Assembly (NCBI GenBank): GCA_038503065.1
Contig: JBCAMK010000021.1
Coordinates: 1,364,001-1,428,000, forward strand
Direction of reading: 5' to 3'
Length of the DNA: 64,000 bases
From: Paragyromitra xinjiangensis
Lineage: Eukaryota > Ascomycota > Pezizomycetes > Pezizales > Discinaceae
Under the pieces are notes generated by a model, which did no database searches, had not been told where the DNA came from, and saw only the letters and a program-made list of their open reading frames with translations. Below are positions 22,478 through 35,649 of the stretch, one piece after another. A program made the position numbers and the translations under genes. Each line of letters starts with the position of its first letter. Within the stretch, counting starts at the first letter, position 1.

Positions 22478-23718
22478 TTACCAGGTCAGTGCGCTAATCG
22501 TCTTCAATACGCCTGTGTACCAGCGAAACCCAAAAGTATGGGAAACCGGCCCATAAAAAGACATCCGCGGGGCCACTCTGCGTGCAAAAGGACAAGAAAG
22601 TTGCGTCGCTGGAATTTCATGGGCAAAAAAATGTAGCGGGAGGAAGGGAAATACAAAGGAACAATACTTTGCCCTTTTTCTTCTCTTTCTCTTTCCTTAA
22701 TCCTAGAGTTAGTACGAGTGTTCACCATTATTTTTATTCAATCTAGTCGTCCCTTTAATTTTAAAATTCTCTCAGAGAGCAATAGAGTTCATCGTAAAGA
22801 TATCTCAACCAGTGATACTATAACTATAGTCGCGCGCGCGGAAATAGGTCACAGGCAAGATACTAGCCGGCCAAACATACCATCATACTATGAGAACATC
22901 ATACCCAATCACTCGCTATATCGGTTTCCATGCATTGTTACGTAAAATAGAATCGAGAGGCAGAGTGGGCTTAGCTGACCGATGAGTCGTACCCCATACA
23001 GACCCGAATCTATAGGCAAAGCGCGCGTGCATACTAGTACAGAAAGTTCTTCAGCCTGGGGCTCCTGACCCGATGTCCTCCCCACTAGAATCTACTATCG
23101 ATACTCGATTAGGAAGTCTATTTTCAGCACTTTATGTACCAATTATTCACATACCAAAAAGGAGCATCAATCGTAACTAGTGGTATATACGACTTTATTA
23201 TCAATTGCTATTGGTTGCTATTGGTCGTAAAATTCGTTACAATATTTATACCCCTGTATATCGCCTATCCACTTCCTCAAGCTAAATATATAGCTATGTA
23301 TAAGTATGAGATCTATTGAAACACCTCAAAGCAGAATGCCTCCCAAAAACCGGGTCAAAACAACAAAGCACGAAACTCCATAGCCAGAGAGACTGTAAAC
23401 AAAACAAAAACCGTAAACGCCACAGAACCATGAAAACGGAGATATAAGATATATAGACGATAGACCGTCTGGTGGTATAAAACTTTAAATCAATGAGAAT
23501 AATAGGCTATATATGTGCCTCAACCTTTGTAAACTTTCGCTAAACACACGGCTACTGCGGATTGCTCCGGTATTTTGGAGGGACTTGGACGCGGCGATAT
23601 CCGCAGCTTTTCGGTGTTGCAATCGCTCGCCCCATCCCGAAGCCGTTCTATGGCTGCTCTGTTAGTACACGGGTCGCATAAATCATCAAATTGCTTTGCC
23701 CCTCAAGGCTTGACCCCT
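22478..23718. other. AT-rich gap between convergent genes
   Basis: Holds the 3' flanks of the 21.6 kb gene and of the Ca2+ ATPase. No gene or repeat unit was recognised. Confidence 0.45.
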
Positions 23719-26700
23719 TCAAGGCCCTTCAACCGCAGGAGCTTTGCCCTTCTCTTCATCGGCAACCCCCTTGACCTTCTTCTCACGTCTCGGAATAGCG
23801 CGCCATGCACTCTCAAGTCCATTGACGACGGGAGCAAAGAAAGTAGCACAATGGTCCCAGCAAGCACCGACGAATTCATCAGGAATATAGCGAATGATAA
23901 CAGCGGCTGGAAGAGAGAATGCTGCGACAACGACACAGATAGCCCATTGGGTGCCATTGATAGAGACGATGGAGAATGCGGTGGAGCCAACGAAGATAAT
24001 GAGGACTTGGCCACCTATCATGATGGCGTTGATTCCTAAGAAGAAGTAGTTCTTGAACATGCCCTCGAATATATTGAGTTTGTTGTCAAGACGACGGTTG
24101 CTGTTTTACTATCAGTATGGTTGCTTAAAGATAATTGTTAGGAAGAGGGGAAACATACTTGAATTCGTTGAATATTTGCATCCACACGAAAGTGTTGAAC
24201 ACCATTGTATTCAGTTCGTCAGATTGCTCATCGGTATATCCCAGAATCTCTTTCCCGGCGAAGTAGAGAACGAATGTTACAACCAGCTGGAATATGGCTT
24301 GTCCAATGATCATCTTCCACATATTCAACGAAATCAAACTAGCACTCTTAGGAGTCGGCTTTCTATTTAAAATCTCCGGAGTAGGTGCGTCGGTAGCCAA
24401 AGCGAGAGCAGCAAAGGTATCCATGATAAGATTAACCCACAGAAGCTGCACAGCAGTCAAGACAGATGTGCGATCGGGGCTAGAGACGGCAGAAACGAAA
24501 GTAAGAAGAACGGCAGTGATGTTAACTGTAAGTTGAAACTGCAAGAACTTGCGGACAGCATCGTTGACAGCACGACCCCACATCATAGCCTTGACAATAG
24601 ATGAGAAGTTGTCGTCCATAAGAATGATCGAAGAAGCTTCCTTAGCAACTTCGGTACCAGCAATACCCATGCTGAAACCCACATCCGCCATTTTGAGAGC
24701 AGGGCCATCGTTAGTCCCGTCACCAGTGACAGCGACAGTTTCCCCAAGTTCCTTAAGACGGCGAACAAGGATCCGCTTATCTTCGGGGGATGATCTAGCA
24801 AGTACCTGCAAGCGGGGGAGTTTCTCGTCCATCTCCGACTCGGTGAGTTGGCGGAATGCAGGACCTTCCATAACGATACCATCAGTGTAGATACCGCATT
24901 CTTTGGCGATTGCGCATGCAGTGACGATGTTGTCCCCAGTGACCATGCGGACAACAACACCAGCCTTTTGGCAGGATGCAACGGCTTCAGAAACACCAGG
25001 GCGAAGTGGGTCCATGATACCGACAAGACCAAGGAAGGTCATATCATTGAAGATAGAGTCGAAGTCAGCCATGCTTGGGTCATCGTCCATAACCTTTGCA
25101 CCAACTGGCGGCCACTGCGAATAATCTTTATATAGCATTCCAATGGTCCTCAGGGAGCGCCCAGCGTAGGTATCGATAGCGGTGTTCAGTGACGTGATAT
25201 CGTCATTGGTTAAATCGGCTTCAGTTATCTCCTCAGCCGTGACATCTGAGACATATCTAGTAGCCTTGGTGAGGAGTATCTCTGAAGCGCCTTTGACGAA
25301 CAGCCTGTGAATACCGTTGGGTAGCTTGACTACAACACCCATGCACTTGCGACCAGAGTCGAAAGGAACAAGCTGAACTACTACAGCAGAAGATCTTTCC
25401 CGGGAGACTGAGTCCATTCCGAGATGGTCGCGAGCGAACATTAACATTGCGGTTTCAGTCTTAGACCCAATGAAAGATGGAACACCATCCTCCTCTTCGC
25501 CCTCAAAGGCTGTAGAGTTGACCACAATAGACTGGAGTAAGAGGTTCTTGATAGAGCTCGAATATTGTCGAACAGCTTGCGGGATAGGGAGAGCCTTGTC
25601 TTCGTCGGATACAGAAGCCTCGAACTTGGCACCCTTTCCGATTGTTCCAGCGACGACAGTCATCTTATTTTGGGTTAGAGTACCGGTTTTGTCAGAGCAG
25701 ATAGTTGTAGCATTGCCCATTGTCTCACACGCACGAAGAACGCGAACAAGGTTATGCTCCTTCAACATGCGAGTAGTGGCGAAAGCGAGAGCAAGAGTGA
25801 CGGCCAAAGGAAGTCCCTCGGGGACAGCGACAACAATAAGAGTAATAGCGACAATGAGAATATCCATAAACTGCGAGCCCTTTTCAGCAGCACCAAGTGA
25901 ACTGGTAGGTAAGGTGACGAGAAAGCGGATGAACAGAACGAAGAATAGAAGAACAGCACCACTGAAACAAGACCGTTAGCACAAGATATCACTCGGGTTA
26001 TCCCAAACAATCAAAACATACCCTCCACCAAGATAGGCGATTTGATCAGCCAACTTTCCAAGCTTGACCTGTAGCGGTGTAGGTTCTGCCTCAGTGCGAA
26101 GTGCCATCATGATCTTTCCAAAGCTCGAGTTGACACCAGTCGAAGTAACCAGATACGTGCCTGAACCCTCTAGCACCTTCGAGCCAGAAATTATGAAAGG
26201 GTCTAACTTTGCCGATGCAGTACCAGCTTCGATTTGACGGGTTACTTCGTCGCCTGCAGTCTTCTTCATTTGATCAGACTCGCCGGTGGCGCTTGATTCG
26301 TCACATTTCAGAGTATATCCGCTAACAAAGATCCCGTCGGCGGGAACCAAGTCGCCAGGCTCGATGTGAAGAATATCGCCAACTAAGATATTGTGAACAG
26401 ATAATTGGATCGATTTGCCAGAGCGAATAGCCTTAACAACACGATCTTCCTTCTGTGATAATTAAAAAGATTAATATTTCAGCCTAATATCAGCTAACCA
26501 AATCATGGGTGAAAACGAACCTTTGCGTTCAGCTTAACAAATTGTCTTTCTTTTTGCCAATCATTCAGAGACCCGACCAAGACAACGATAATAATAGCAA
26601 CGACTATAGCAACTCCCTCGATCCAATCCACGGATGGTGGTGAGCCTGGGGGATGATCGACGCCGAATGTCTCGTAAAGTCCAAGAGCCAATGAAATAAT

Positions 26701-27533
26701 AGCAGCTGCACTCAACAACAGCAGAATTTTATCCTGGTATTGCTCCCACATGAGCATCCAAATAGTCTTGGCATGCTTCAACGGTAACACGTTATCCTTG
26801 AAGATCCTCTTCCTGTCGACGAAATTTGCACTTCCAGCCGTCGTCGACCTCGTAACCACAGCCCCATCAGCTGCTTCCTCACTACCCTGGCCCTGTTCCA
26901 CATTCGGAAGGCTATTATTTTTCTTATGTCGGATAGCCTCATCAAACGATACCGCCCCATCCAGTAAGCCCTCATCGATGCTCAACCCGGCCTCCAAGTC
27001 CGTCCTTAACCCCTTTTCTAGCCCCCTTACTCCGCCGACAGCCTTGTACGCCGCGAGACTCTTCGGATTTAGGAATTTGTTCAACTGACCCGGCGTGAAC
27101 CCGAAAGGATTTATGCCATCAACTTTGAAGTCGTTTTCGGTTCCCGGATCGGGCTTAAGGGCTTCCTCAACCGAGAGCGTGTCAATTCCGTTGTAAGGTG
27201 TTTCTGGGCGTGCAGTCACGCCAGAAAGCATCGACGCGTCGCCTACAGAGGAGGATCGTGACCTCCCAGAACCATCCACATCCAATAAAGCATGTCTTGT
27301 TGTCGGGTAGAGATTTGTGGGGGTTATGGCATCAGAATTCCGACGGGGATGTGTCCCTGCAGGAGAATACGTAGAACTCCCAGAACTCGCTAGGTTATCA
27401 TCTCGATCGAATGTCTGAACGAGATAAAGGTCAGCTTTGCTGTTAAAGCAACCCAATGGCTCTATATCGCTCTAGGGGACTAGGGAATACCTACTGTTGT
27501 GACTAGTATGGGTGGTGGTTGTGGGGTAGGCAT
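23719..27533 (-). CDS. P-type Ca2+-transporting ATPase, type IIB (PMC1/NCA-2-like)
   Basis: Pumps Ca2+ out of the cytosol into the vacuole or across the plasma membrane, driven by an aspartyl-phosphate cycle. Exons: 27533-27491, 27434-26521, 26452-26022, 25961-24159 and 24100-23719, about 1190 residues. TM1-TM2 lie at about 254-309, TGES at about 375-378 and the TM4 motif PEGLP at about 510-514. The phosphorylation site DKTGT has its Asp at about 553, and the hinge TGDGTNDGPALK is at about 875-886. MDDNFSSI leads into the C-terminal membrane segments. All catalytic motifs are intact. The N-terminal 240 residues are Ser/Pro-rich and probably regulatory. The tail (PRREKKVKGVADEEKGK) is charged. 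The small first exon (MPTPQPPPILVTT) is chosen by phase and its boundary is the weakest part: an acceptor five bases upstream is stronger but gives a phase conflict. Confidence 0.92.
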
Positions 27534-30500
27534 AACTTTAATGTACGTGTCAGGTTACTCGAGAGTTTTATATATCCCGAGGAAGACTGATTAATCTCTT
27601 GACCGATTTATGAAGAGAAGAACCGTGAAGAATGATGAGAATCGGTTTACTTGTGATGAATTTTAAGGAGCGACACGGAAGATATTATAGGGATCCTACG
27701 CCACATAGTACAGGGGCTCTCAGCTATGAAGCCCACGGCTCCCCAAAGTTATCTAACCCCTTAGCTACATACACACAGCACTTTGCGGATTGTAGTACAC
27801 AATCGGACCGCATGCGCATCTCTGTTCGGCTCTCAGTCGTGCTTTCTGGAACAAAACCTCGAAGGCTCATGGATGGTCTGGGAACTTGAGCGCAATGGTT
27901 CTAGCCTGATTAGCTTCGGCGGTGCCCCCGCCCCACAGAAAAATCACCAATCACGGTCTGGTGTCGCGCGGCAAAATCAACGGCGCGACGCCCGTGTATG
28001 TGCATTGCAGCTGCGGAGGGCCATCCGCTCCCAATAACGGCAACAATACATGCCGACGGTGAACACATTGAGGTTGAATATTCTGCTAACTATTACATGT
28101 TGTATTGAGATCGAAACCCTACTCTGCGCACGATAACTGCTCGTTTTGGTATTATTCGCCTGGCCGCCTTGATAATTAAAAACCAATTGGCTGTTTCCCC
28201 TATTCAACTAAAGCGCGGCTTGTGCCTTGGCAATAATCAACTGGTGCCCTCTTCCGCAAGGGGGCTCTCCTGCAACGACGATCGCCACACATCCTGGTAG
28301 CCAGTGGCGCAACCCGACCCGCCAGTTACAAGTACCGCTGAAACCAGAGCCTCAGCTAATAATGCCATGATTGTCCACGCGTTCGCTCTAAAAGTTAAAG
28401 ACTTCAGCATCTCTTGGTCTTCCGGTTCCGTCGTGGGGACACTTGGTACCTGCGTTGCCAAAAGACGCGTCCGTCTTTCGGATGGCAATCTTTCCCATCA
28501 ATAACCGAGATTCTCCACCTACTCAGCCACTAACGGACGTCAAACATTGATTTCTCATGATTCTTCCCCGCTGAGTATTCACATGCCATCTGGATTCCTC
28601 TCCTGTTTGCCTCCGATGAGGCTCATCGCTTTTTGACACGAAATCTAGAACATGTCACCGGACAACGGATCTCTAATTCAAAAGATCCTGTGGCTATGGC
28701 AAAGTCACAGCAGAGTTAGCAAAGTATTTCAAATTAGAGTAGTTCCATGTTCACAAGGTTGCACTCGTAGCCGTATCCGGGACAACCATCCACCGCTGTA
28801 CCACTAGAACAAAGTTTACCCACTCCCTCAGGTAAAGATGAAGTCTCCCTGCGTCTCGAGATGTGTCATTTGAGATGCAGTACCCCAGAAAACCACCCGT
28901 AGCCCCACGATCTACCCCCAGCAGAGCCTCTATGGCAAAGCTGATGTGGCACAGCCACCGACCTGGTTCAGGACAACGAGATGAGAATGTTCGAACCGCT
29001 GTGCTGGATTATGCCTCTACATAGGCGAGCTGCGACTCATCTCAGCTACCTACTTTAACCTTATCGGAGCTTTCTTTTTTCCTGTGCCCCGGAATTTCTT
29101 TTTTCCCAGCGTGCTTGCGCTTTCTTCGTCTGATCTTCTGCCGCCAATGTTGAGGCTTGGGTGCCTAGCCGCCTTTACTACGTAGTCAACGGAGACGCTC
29201 CTAGGGCACCGTAACCTTGTAGGGCTGACCAGTCACGGACATCGGGGTCATGGTAGCTCTAGGTAGACCTTATTATCTTTAGTTAATTCACCGAGGGCAC
29301 AGCCCTAGAAAACCGAGTGATAGCTGTGTGTCTCGACACGTAGGAGCTGACGCGGGTGATTTCTGGTGAGTGAGACGTCTTACTAATAAGACGTTTAGAT
29401 CGAGGCTGTCCCCCCAACTCCCGAGACAATAACGCTAGGCTGGAAGCGATACGAGTCTATTTCGAGGTTCGTAAAATATCTACGTCGCAATTTCAAGGAC
29501 GGAGTAAATGGGGCGTGTTCAATTTCGAGGCTATGGGAAAAAGGTCTGTGGTCCATCGAGGAATGAAAGCTGCACCGAAGTAGAAGGCAGAGTTATTTTG
29601 AGGTTTTCTTGGAGGTTTATTCGTTCCCGGGGAAATGTGCAATGAGCTCATGAGAAATAACTCTAATCTGTTTTTTTCTATTCTTACTGCGTTGTGGGTT
29701 TTGGGGCTTGAAAAGTCAACCTCCTCTAATTTCCTACGGCTCGCTGAGCCTGTAAGCAGCCTCTGAGTTTTTTGATTCGTTGTTGGCTAATCCCAAATGG
29801 AGCCTTGATCTTAAGCAGTTTTTGTTTCTCAGTGCGAACTCATCTATGGGCCTGGGAGATAAAAGTAGACCTTATTTCTTTTAAGAATTCGTACGGATGA
29901 CTCCCGAAAATAGGTGCAATTGAAGCCTTATATGGGTCGGGAGCCTTCAAGAATAATGGGATCTCGTCTTGAGCCTGATCCTGAGGGCTAGTTTTCAGTT
30001 CTTGTGCACGTGTCATAGGAAGGCCTTGTCATGGGTTAGGGTTATAGCTAGCACTACGGTGGAACCGTGGCTTAACCGTTCTGACCTCCGTTTCGAGATG
30101 TATCTTTTAGTAAAGCCTCTCTTCAAGGCTAGATATTTATATTTCCGAGCCTCCACCACCAATTTCTCGAGGCTAGAAGTACAATTATCTAGAGCCTCAA
30201 TACATATAGTACTTTCTATATAACATCGTCCCATCCTCCCTGTTCCTTGCGGTGTCACTGGAGGTACGTGCAGATCCAGTTTTCGACCGACAGTCGTGGA
30301 ATTCTACGAGCCCGTGGTGGATTCTGCAGGAGTGAAGTGTCGAACCGCACCACATTGATGAGCTCCGTTTTAAGTCGACGGTTCGAGATCTTGGCAGGCG
30401 CGATTCCCGATATTACGGTTTAGACCATGGTTTTTTTTTTTTTTCGACGGAACGAGCTCCGTTGCATTGCATATGCATGCATGGATTATTTAGCGCGGGG

Positions 30501-32881
30501 TGACAGGGGTGAGTTCTTGGGAGTTGCTTAGTTGAACTTGTTGCAAAGAACGTGGAGGTGGATTTCGAGAACTTGATGGTCGAGAGGGAATGAGAAGGAT
30601 GGAGGGCGAATAGAGGAGGTTCCTCCTCGTAGGGCAGCCTACTCGGCCATAGCCTTGAGGTTAATTGCTGCGGATCAAGTCGATCTGGCAAAAGTGTCGT
30701 TCCTGAGGCAGAAAGAACATACGTTAAATTCTGCAGGCGAATTGAGTTCGAACAGCCACATGGTATAAATCATGACAGCCGAAAGAATCCGATGAAATGG
30801 CGGATGGCTGAATTGGTAGATATCAACCTTACTTGATCGCAGACCCTCTTTCCTGAACCATCGAAGGAGGCATTGCAATCATCGGAACTACCTCCTACCT
30901 CCGAAATGTGGGGTTTTAACCATAATGTAAATGGGATGAAAACCTCGACGGGGTTTTCATCCGTTCATAATGATATCCCATTCAAGGCAATTGTCCTGCC
31001 CCGAAACTGAGGGGTGGGGGAAACAAACATTGTCATCTAGCGTCAGCATCATGTCAGGTTCATCAGACCTCACTCACCCTCCACTCCGCATGCAGCCGCG
31101 GGAAGGAGTCTAGAAGTGCAAAATCTTTTTCCGGAGGAGACTAGGGGTTCTCTCTTGCGAGATCTATGCTGTTTTACCCTGCTTCGGCAATCTAGGAACA
31201 CGAGCGGAAGGAGTGGATGGTTCGCGACACCGCCACGAACTGCATGGTTTAGAGGTAGAGAGGATTGTTTTTTGGTAGATTGTGATATGGATGAAGGGAG
31301 AGATAGACTGTGATTCGGTGGAATTGGGGGGATGACCGTTTCTTTACTTATTTATTTTTGGATATAGAATTGAGTTTAGAAGTAAGGCTTTCGAGCGAAG
31401 CCTTGGGAGGTTATTTAAGCCTTCCTTATTTATTTAACGGCAGAGCCTCAAGTGGCCGTTGTTTGAATGACCTTGTGAGATTCGATGGACCTTGAACCCC
31501 CCTGGTAAGGTTGGCCCAGAGCATTGTCATGTCCAGCGCCTGCACGTACTCAGGGCGTTGTACATTCGAGACAATCCCAACTCTGGTTGGACGGTCCTTG
31601 TGCTCAGGTCTACACTGCTGTCACCGAAAGGTGGGGCAAGCAACCACCATCGTGGTCACCAAAGAGCCCAAAACAAGGTCACTCTACGCGACAACCGAGG
31701 GGGGACAAGGAAGGGACCTGGAGGGTAGTGCGCAGCACAGCCCAGTATGTGTCGCAGGAGGTAGATGGGCGAGGCCGGGGAGGTTATTCGTATGTGGGAT
31801 AAAGGGAAAGCATAGAGAAGGGGGGAAGTACGAAGGAAGAACGAGAACAGCCACACCGACGAGGTCAACCATCGACATCGACATCTTTTCTGTCATATCT
31901 CTCCTCTCTTCTATCAGTCATCAGTCACCGTCTCTTTTCTTCTTTGACCACTTTTCTCTCTCCTCCTCTCTCCTTCCTTCCTTCTTCTTGCTGTGTTGTC
32001 CAGCTACTTCTGACGCTACTATGGTTGTGCTGCCTGCCACGCTGACCTGACCTGCCTGGCAAGCGCCTCGACTAACGAACGAGTTCAACACCCGCCTCGT
32101 CTCGCCGCTCTCATTAGCTAACGTCACATTGGGTGTTCCTGACTGATCTCCTCCTCACACTCCACTCCCACCCCCCCCACATCCACTTCCCCATTCATAC
32201 CACCCCCCCCCAAAATCCCTACACAACGCCTTTATTGTCTCCCCATGATCGGCGCCAAAAATAAACCCTCAAATCCAAAGTTCAAGTAGACGAGCTGTTA
32301 GAGAGACAGACTGTGGTTCAAAAATTCTTTCTTCTCATCTTCTACTAGTCACCTCAAGTACTGCTTATTTGAAGATCCCTCCCACTGTTCTTCCGCCACT
32401 ATCATACTCTCGCTTTTCCATTTTTTAATTTCCCTCCCCCCCCATCTGCACGTCTCTCAACGCTACTTAGGCAATTGCCATGAGACTGAACTCCCGCCGG
32501 ACAACAACTGCTGACGCTACTGCCTGGCCTGCATCCACTTTCACCGCTTCTATATTCGATCATTTCTGTTGCTCTTGTTGATCCGGTGCAGGAAAGGATA
32601 TCCGAGGCCCTGAAGGAAGAAAGGATAGAAAGAGGAAAGGATACCGAGGAGAAAACGCAGGGGAGCAAGGAAGCAGGGAAGGAAGGGAAGGAAGCAAAGG
32701 GAGAGGGGAATTGAATCAAAAAGAGAGGGATAATCTGGAACCGAGTCTTTTTTTTTTTTTTGACTTGTTCGATACACCCACAGTTTGTACCCTTTCCCAG
32801 AGGACCCTGGTATCTCGAAAAGAAAGAAAAAAAAAAGAGAGGAAGAAGAGGTAAAAGAGGTAATTCAACCAACCGTTATTG
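27534..32881. other. 5.3 kb divergent gap between the ATPase and the Zn2Cys6 gene
   Basis: Starts with the ATPase upstream region. The middle (28-31 kb) has scattered short open frames on both strands but no recognised protein. From about 31880 to 32500 the plus strand is markedly C/T-rich (many TCTCTCC runs), and poly-purine runs follow to 32870, as expected for the promoter and long leader of the transcription factor gene at 32882. Homopolymers include T runs at 30428 and 32750. Confidence 0.5.
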
Positions 32882-35649
32882 ATGAGGGGAGGCCGTCGAA
32901 CGCTGTCGGTTCCGTCAATAAACTTTCCAGACGAAGCTAGTGGTGGTAGTATCACTATGGATGTTGGGGGGTACTTGGGAATGTCCCCGCAGGGGAATGG
33001 AGGTGGTGGTAGCAGTGGCAGCGCGGGGTGGTCCCCGCAACAATCGTCGACCTTGGGGCCTCCGTTCAATCGGTCTCGTTCCGCATCCACGTCTGCTTTA
33101 TCGACGCCAACGGGCCCAACGCCGTCTTCCAATGGGGCCGTGAAGAAGAAGGTTGTCACGGCTTGTCAGAGGTGCCGTACAAGGAAAATTCGCTGCGACG
33201 GTGCCCTCCCATCGTGTAAGGGTTGCGTTAAGGCGAATGTCGAGTGTATCGAGGTTGACCGTTCTGGGGATAACAATGTGCCGAGAAGGTGAGGAGTTGT
33301 GTTGAAACTTTTTCTTGGGTTCGGGTTGAGTTATAGCGAACTTATTGGCTGATCGCTCTTGCCAGTCATGTACTCGAGCTCGAGAATCGAATCAAGTGGC
33401 TTGAAGGTGTTATTCGAGAGAAGTATCCGAATTTCGACTTTTCAGCAGGGCCAACCGCGGAGCTTCGGTCTCGTCCAGCACCTCCGGCGATACGGATTGT
33501 TACGACTGGGCCAGATATGCACCCCCCGCAATCGTCGATGAGCTCAACGTCATCACCGGTATACGCACTTTCGCCAGCTTCAACTTGTGCTACACCAGCA
33601 TCTTTTGAATTCTCGCCGGGCGTCTCCCCAGGCTACCTTGCGCCTTATAGCCCGTTCACCTTTTCTGATGGCGGGTCTCCGTCTCCTAGTCCAGCTCCAT
33701 CAAGCCCTCTTCTCCCTAGCCCACTTTTACCACTACAAGATCCAAATTCTCAAGACGTGGGCCTTATTTCGATGTCGGCTATTGAGGAATCAAAGTACAT
33801 TGGGTCTTCATCAGGGATATCGTTCCTCCGTCTTGTGTTCCAGGATACACAAGAAACGGAAGGTCGTTCAACCGAATACAATCAGTCGAGGGATGTGAAG
33901 CCTGGTTTCGGTGGCAGTGGTAGACGTTGGCCTGGGACTAATGCTGAACCAGCAGCTCTTCCCAATTTAGAAGAGTGTGGAGCTTTATCGGGAACCTATT
34001 TTACCACTGTGTCTTTGCAGTATCCGTTTTTACACCGTCCTCAGTTCGAAGCCTGTCTTGAGGCTGTACACTTGGCGGCCAATGGTGCGTCTTATCAACT
34101 GCCACGAGGCTATACTATGGCTGTTGCACGTTTTCACGTATTTCTCGTACTTTCCATAAGTGCAACTATCATTTCAAGCCGTATGGGCCATCCAATGGAC
34201 TCGGAAGGGTACTTTGCCAGTGCAATGGATTGCATAGATGATATCACACTTACAGGTAGTATCCAGGCTGCACAGAGTGCATTGTTGCTGGCAATGCGCT
34301 CTCTCCATGCTCCGGGAGGGTTGAACCTTTGGTACTTGAACGCAATCATCATGGCGACCTGCGTCGATCTTGGCCTACAAAGGAAAATTATCTCATTCCC
34401 CGGTCAAGACCAATCTGCAATTAAGCGTCGTGTGTTCTGGTGCGCGTACGTGCTTGACCGTAACCTTGGTATATCACTTGGCAGACCATTCTCGTTGAGG
34501 GACGAGGCCTTTGATGTGGATTTCCCGAGTGAGGGGGACAATGACGAGGAATTGGCTCATGCAAACTCGTTTTCGATAGGTGCGGGCCCGTCTCCGAATA
34601 GTGTGACAGCACGGGCTTCGTTCTCCGGATCGATATATCTGTTCCGTATGACGAAGATATTAAGTAATATCAAGACGACTATTTACGGAGTTGCTCAGCC
34701 TTCAGTTGGGAAATGGCAGGTCGATCTGGTGGAATGGCAGAGCAATATCCATCGACAACTCGTGGAATTAAGAGAGCAGGCTCGAGTTGCATTAGGTGCA
34801 TCTCGGAGGGGGTCCGGAGGTGGCGGTACACACCTTGGCAGCGGTCAAATGGTAGAACTGAAGTTTCATGAGGCTATCCAATTACTATTCCGTCCATCTC
34901 CTGCATTCCCTCGCCCCACCCAGTTCGGACTTCAACAATGTTCCACCGCGGCGATAGAGACAATTCGGATATACAGCAAACTAAAACGGTATGGCGAGCT
35001 GCAGTATACTTGGCTGACAGCACAATCGGTCTTCCTCAGTGGCATTACCATGCTCTATGCGCATAGCAAAAGAGAAGCACCGACACAGGCAGTTGAGGCA
35101 TCGATGGAGGATGTCAGGTCCTGTTCGTCGCTCCTTGAAAGCTTGGCAACTAGATGGCCGCTTGCCCAGCGGTCTAAAGCTAGGTTCGATGCGCAAGTAC
35201 CGCTGGTACTGCAGCCGACGAATACTAGTTCCTCTCGGATGCTGTCGCCGCACGACGGCCCTCGACGCGCTTCGTCGTCATCATCCCACGGAAGGGTGTT
35301 TTCCGAGTTTCAAAGCCAGACACTGGAGGTGCCAAGTATGTCTCACCACGCGACCCAGCAAACACAGGCGCAGCTTGGAAATAATTCGAATAATTGGTTC
35401 TCCGGAGACCCTACCGCGAGTACTAGTGGGGGCAATGGGGCTGGTGCGCCGATGGATACAAGCTGGATGGGACCAATCAGTTGGGGTAACACGGCGGATC
35501 CGTTGGTTCCTAGTGGTGGAACGGTATTTGAGGAGATGGATCCGTCTAGTGATGATTTACTTGGTTTTCTGGGTGTGGGTTCGGGAGTTGGGAACGGTGG
35601 GGATACGTCGATGTGGGGTATGGAGCAGGGGGGACATGGGACGAGGTGA
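32882..35649 (+). CDS. Zn(II)2Cys6 fungal-specific transcription factor
   Basis: DNA-binding nuclear regulator of the Gal4 class; target genes unknown. Exons 32882-33288 and 33366-35649, with a 77-base intron in phase 2, give about 896 residues. The binuclear zinc cluster spans residues 95-122 with Cys at 95, 98, 105, 112, 115 and 122 (spacing 2-6-6-2-6). Immediately before it is a basic VKKKVVTA segment. The intron falls just after the cluster, and exon 2 begins with a short coiled linker (HVLELENRIKWLEGVIREKY), the usual dimerisation element. A Ser/Pro-rich linker follows. The middle homology (Fungal_trans) region starts around 335 (YFTTVSLQYPFLHRPQFEA) and includes RRVFWCAYVLDRNLGISLGRP. 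The C-terminus is Gly/Ser/Asp-rich and could activate transcription. The start is the first in-frame ATG after a long pyrimidine/purine-rich leader. Confidence 0.9.

Noticed and set aside
24653..24721. NDGPALK in place of NDAPALK in the Ca2+ ATPase hinge as a sign of inactivation
   Set aside because: Gly at this position is, to my recollection, common in fungal type IIB pumps, and all catalytic residues are present.
30413..30691. 92-residue minus-strand frame ending in KKKKPWSKP
   Set aside because: The Lys run is the translation of a poly-T stretch. No domain, and no promoter or splice signals stand out.
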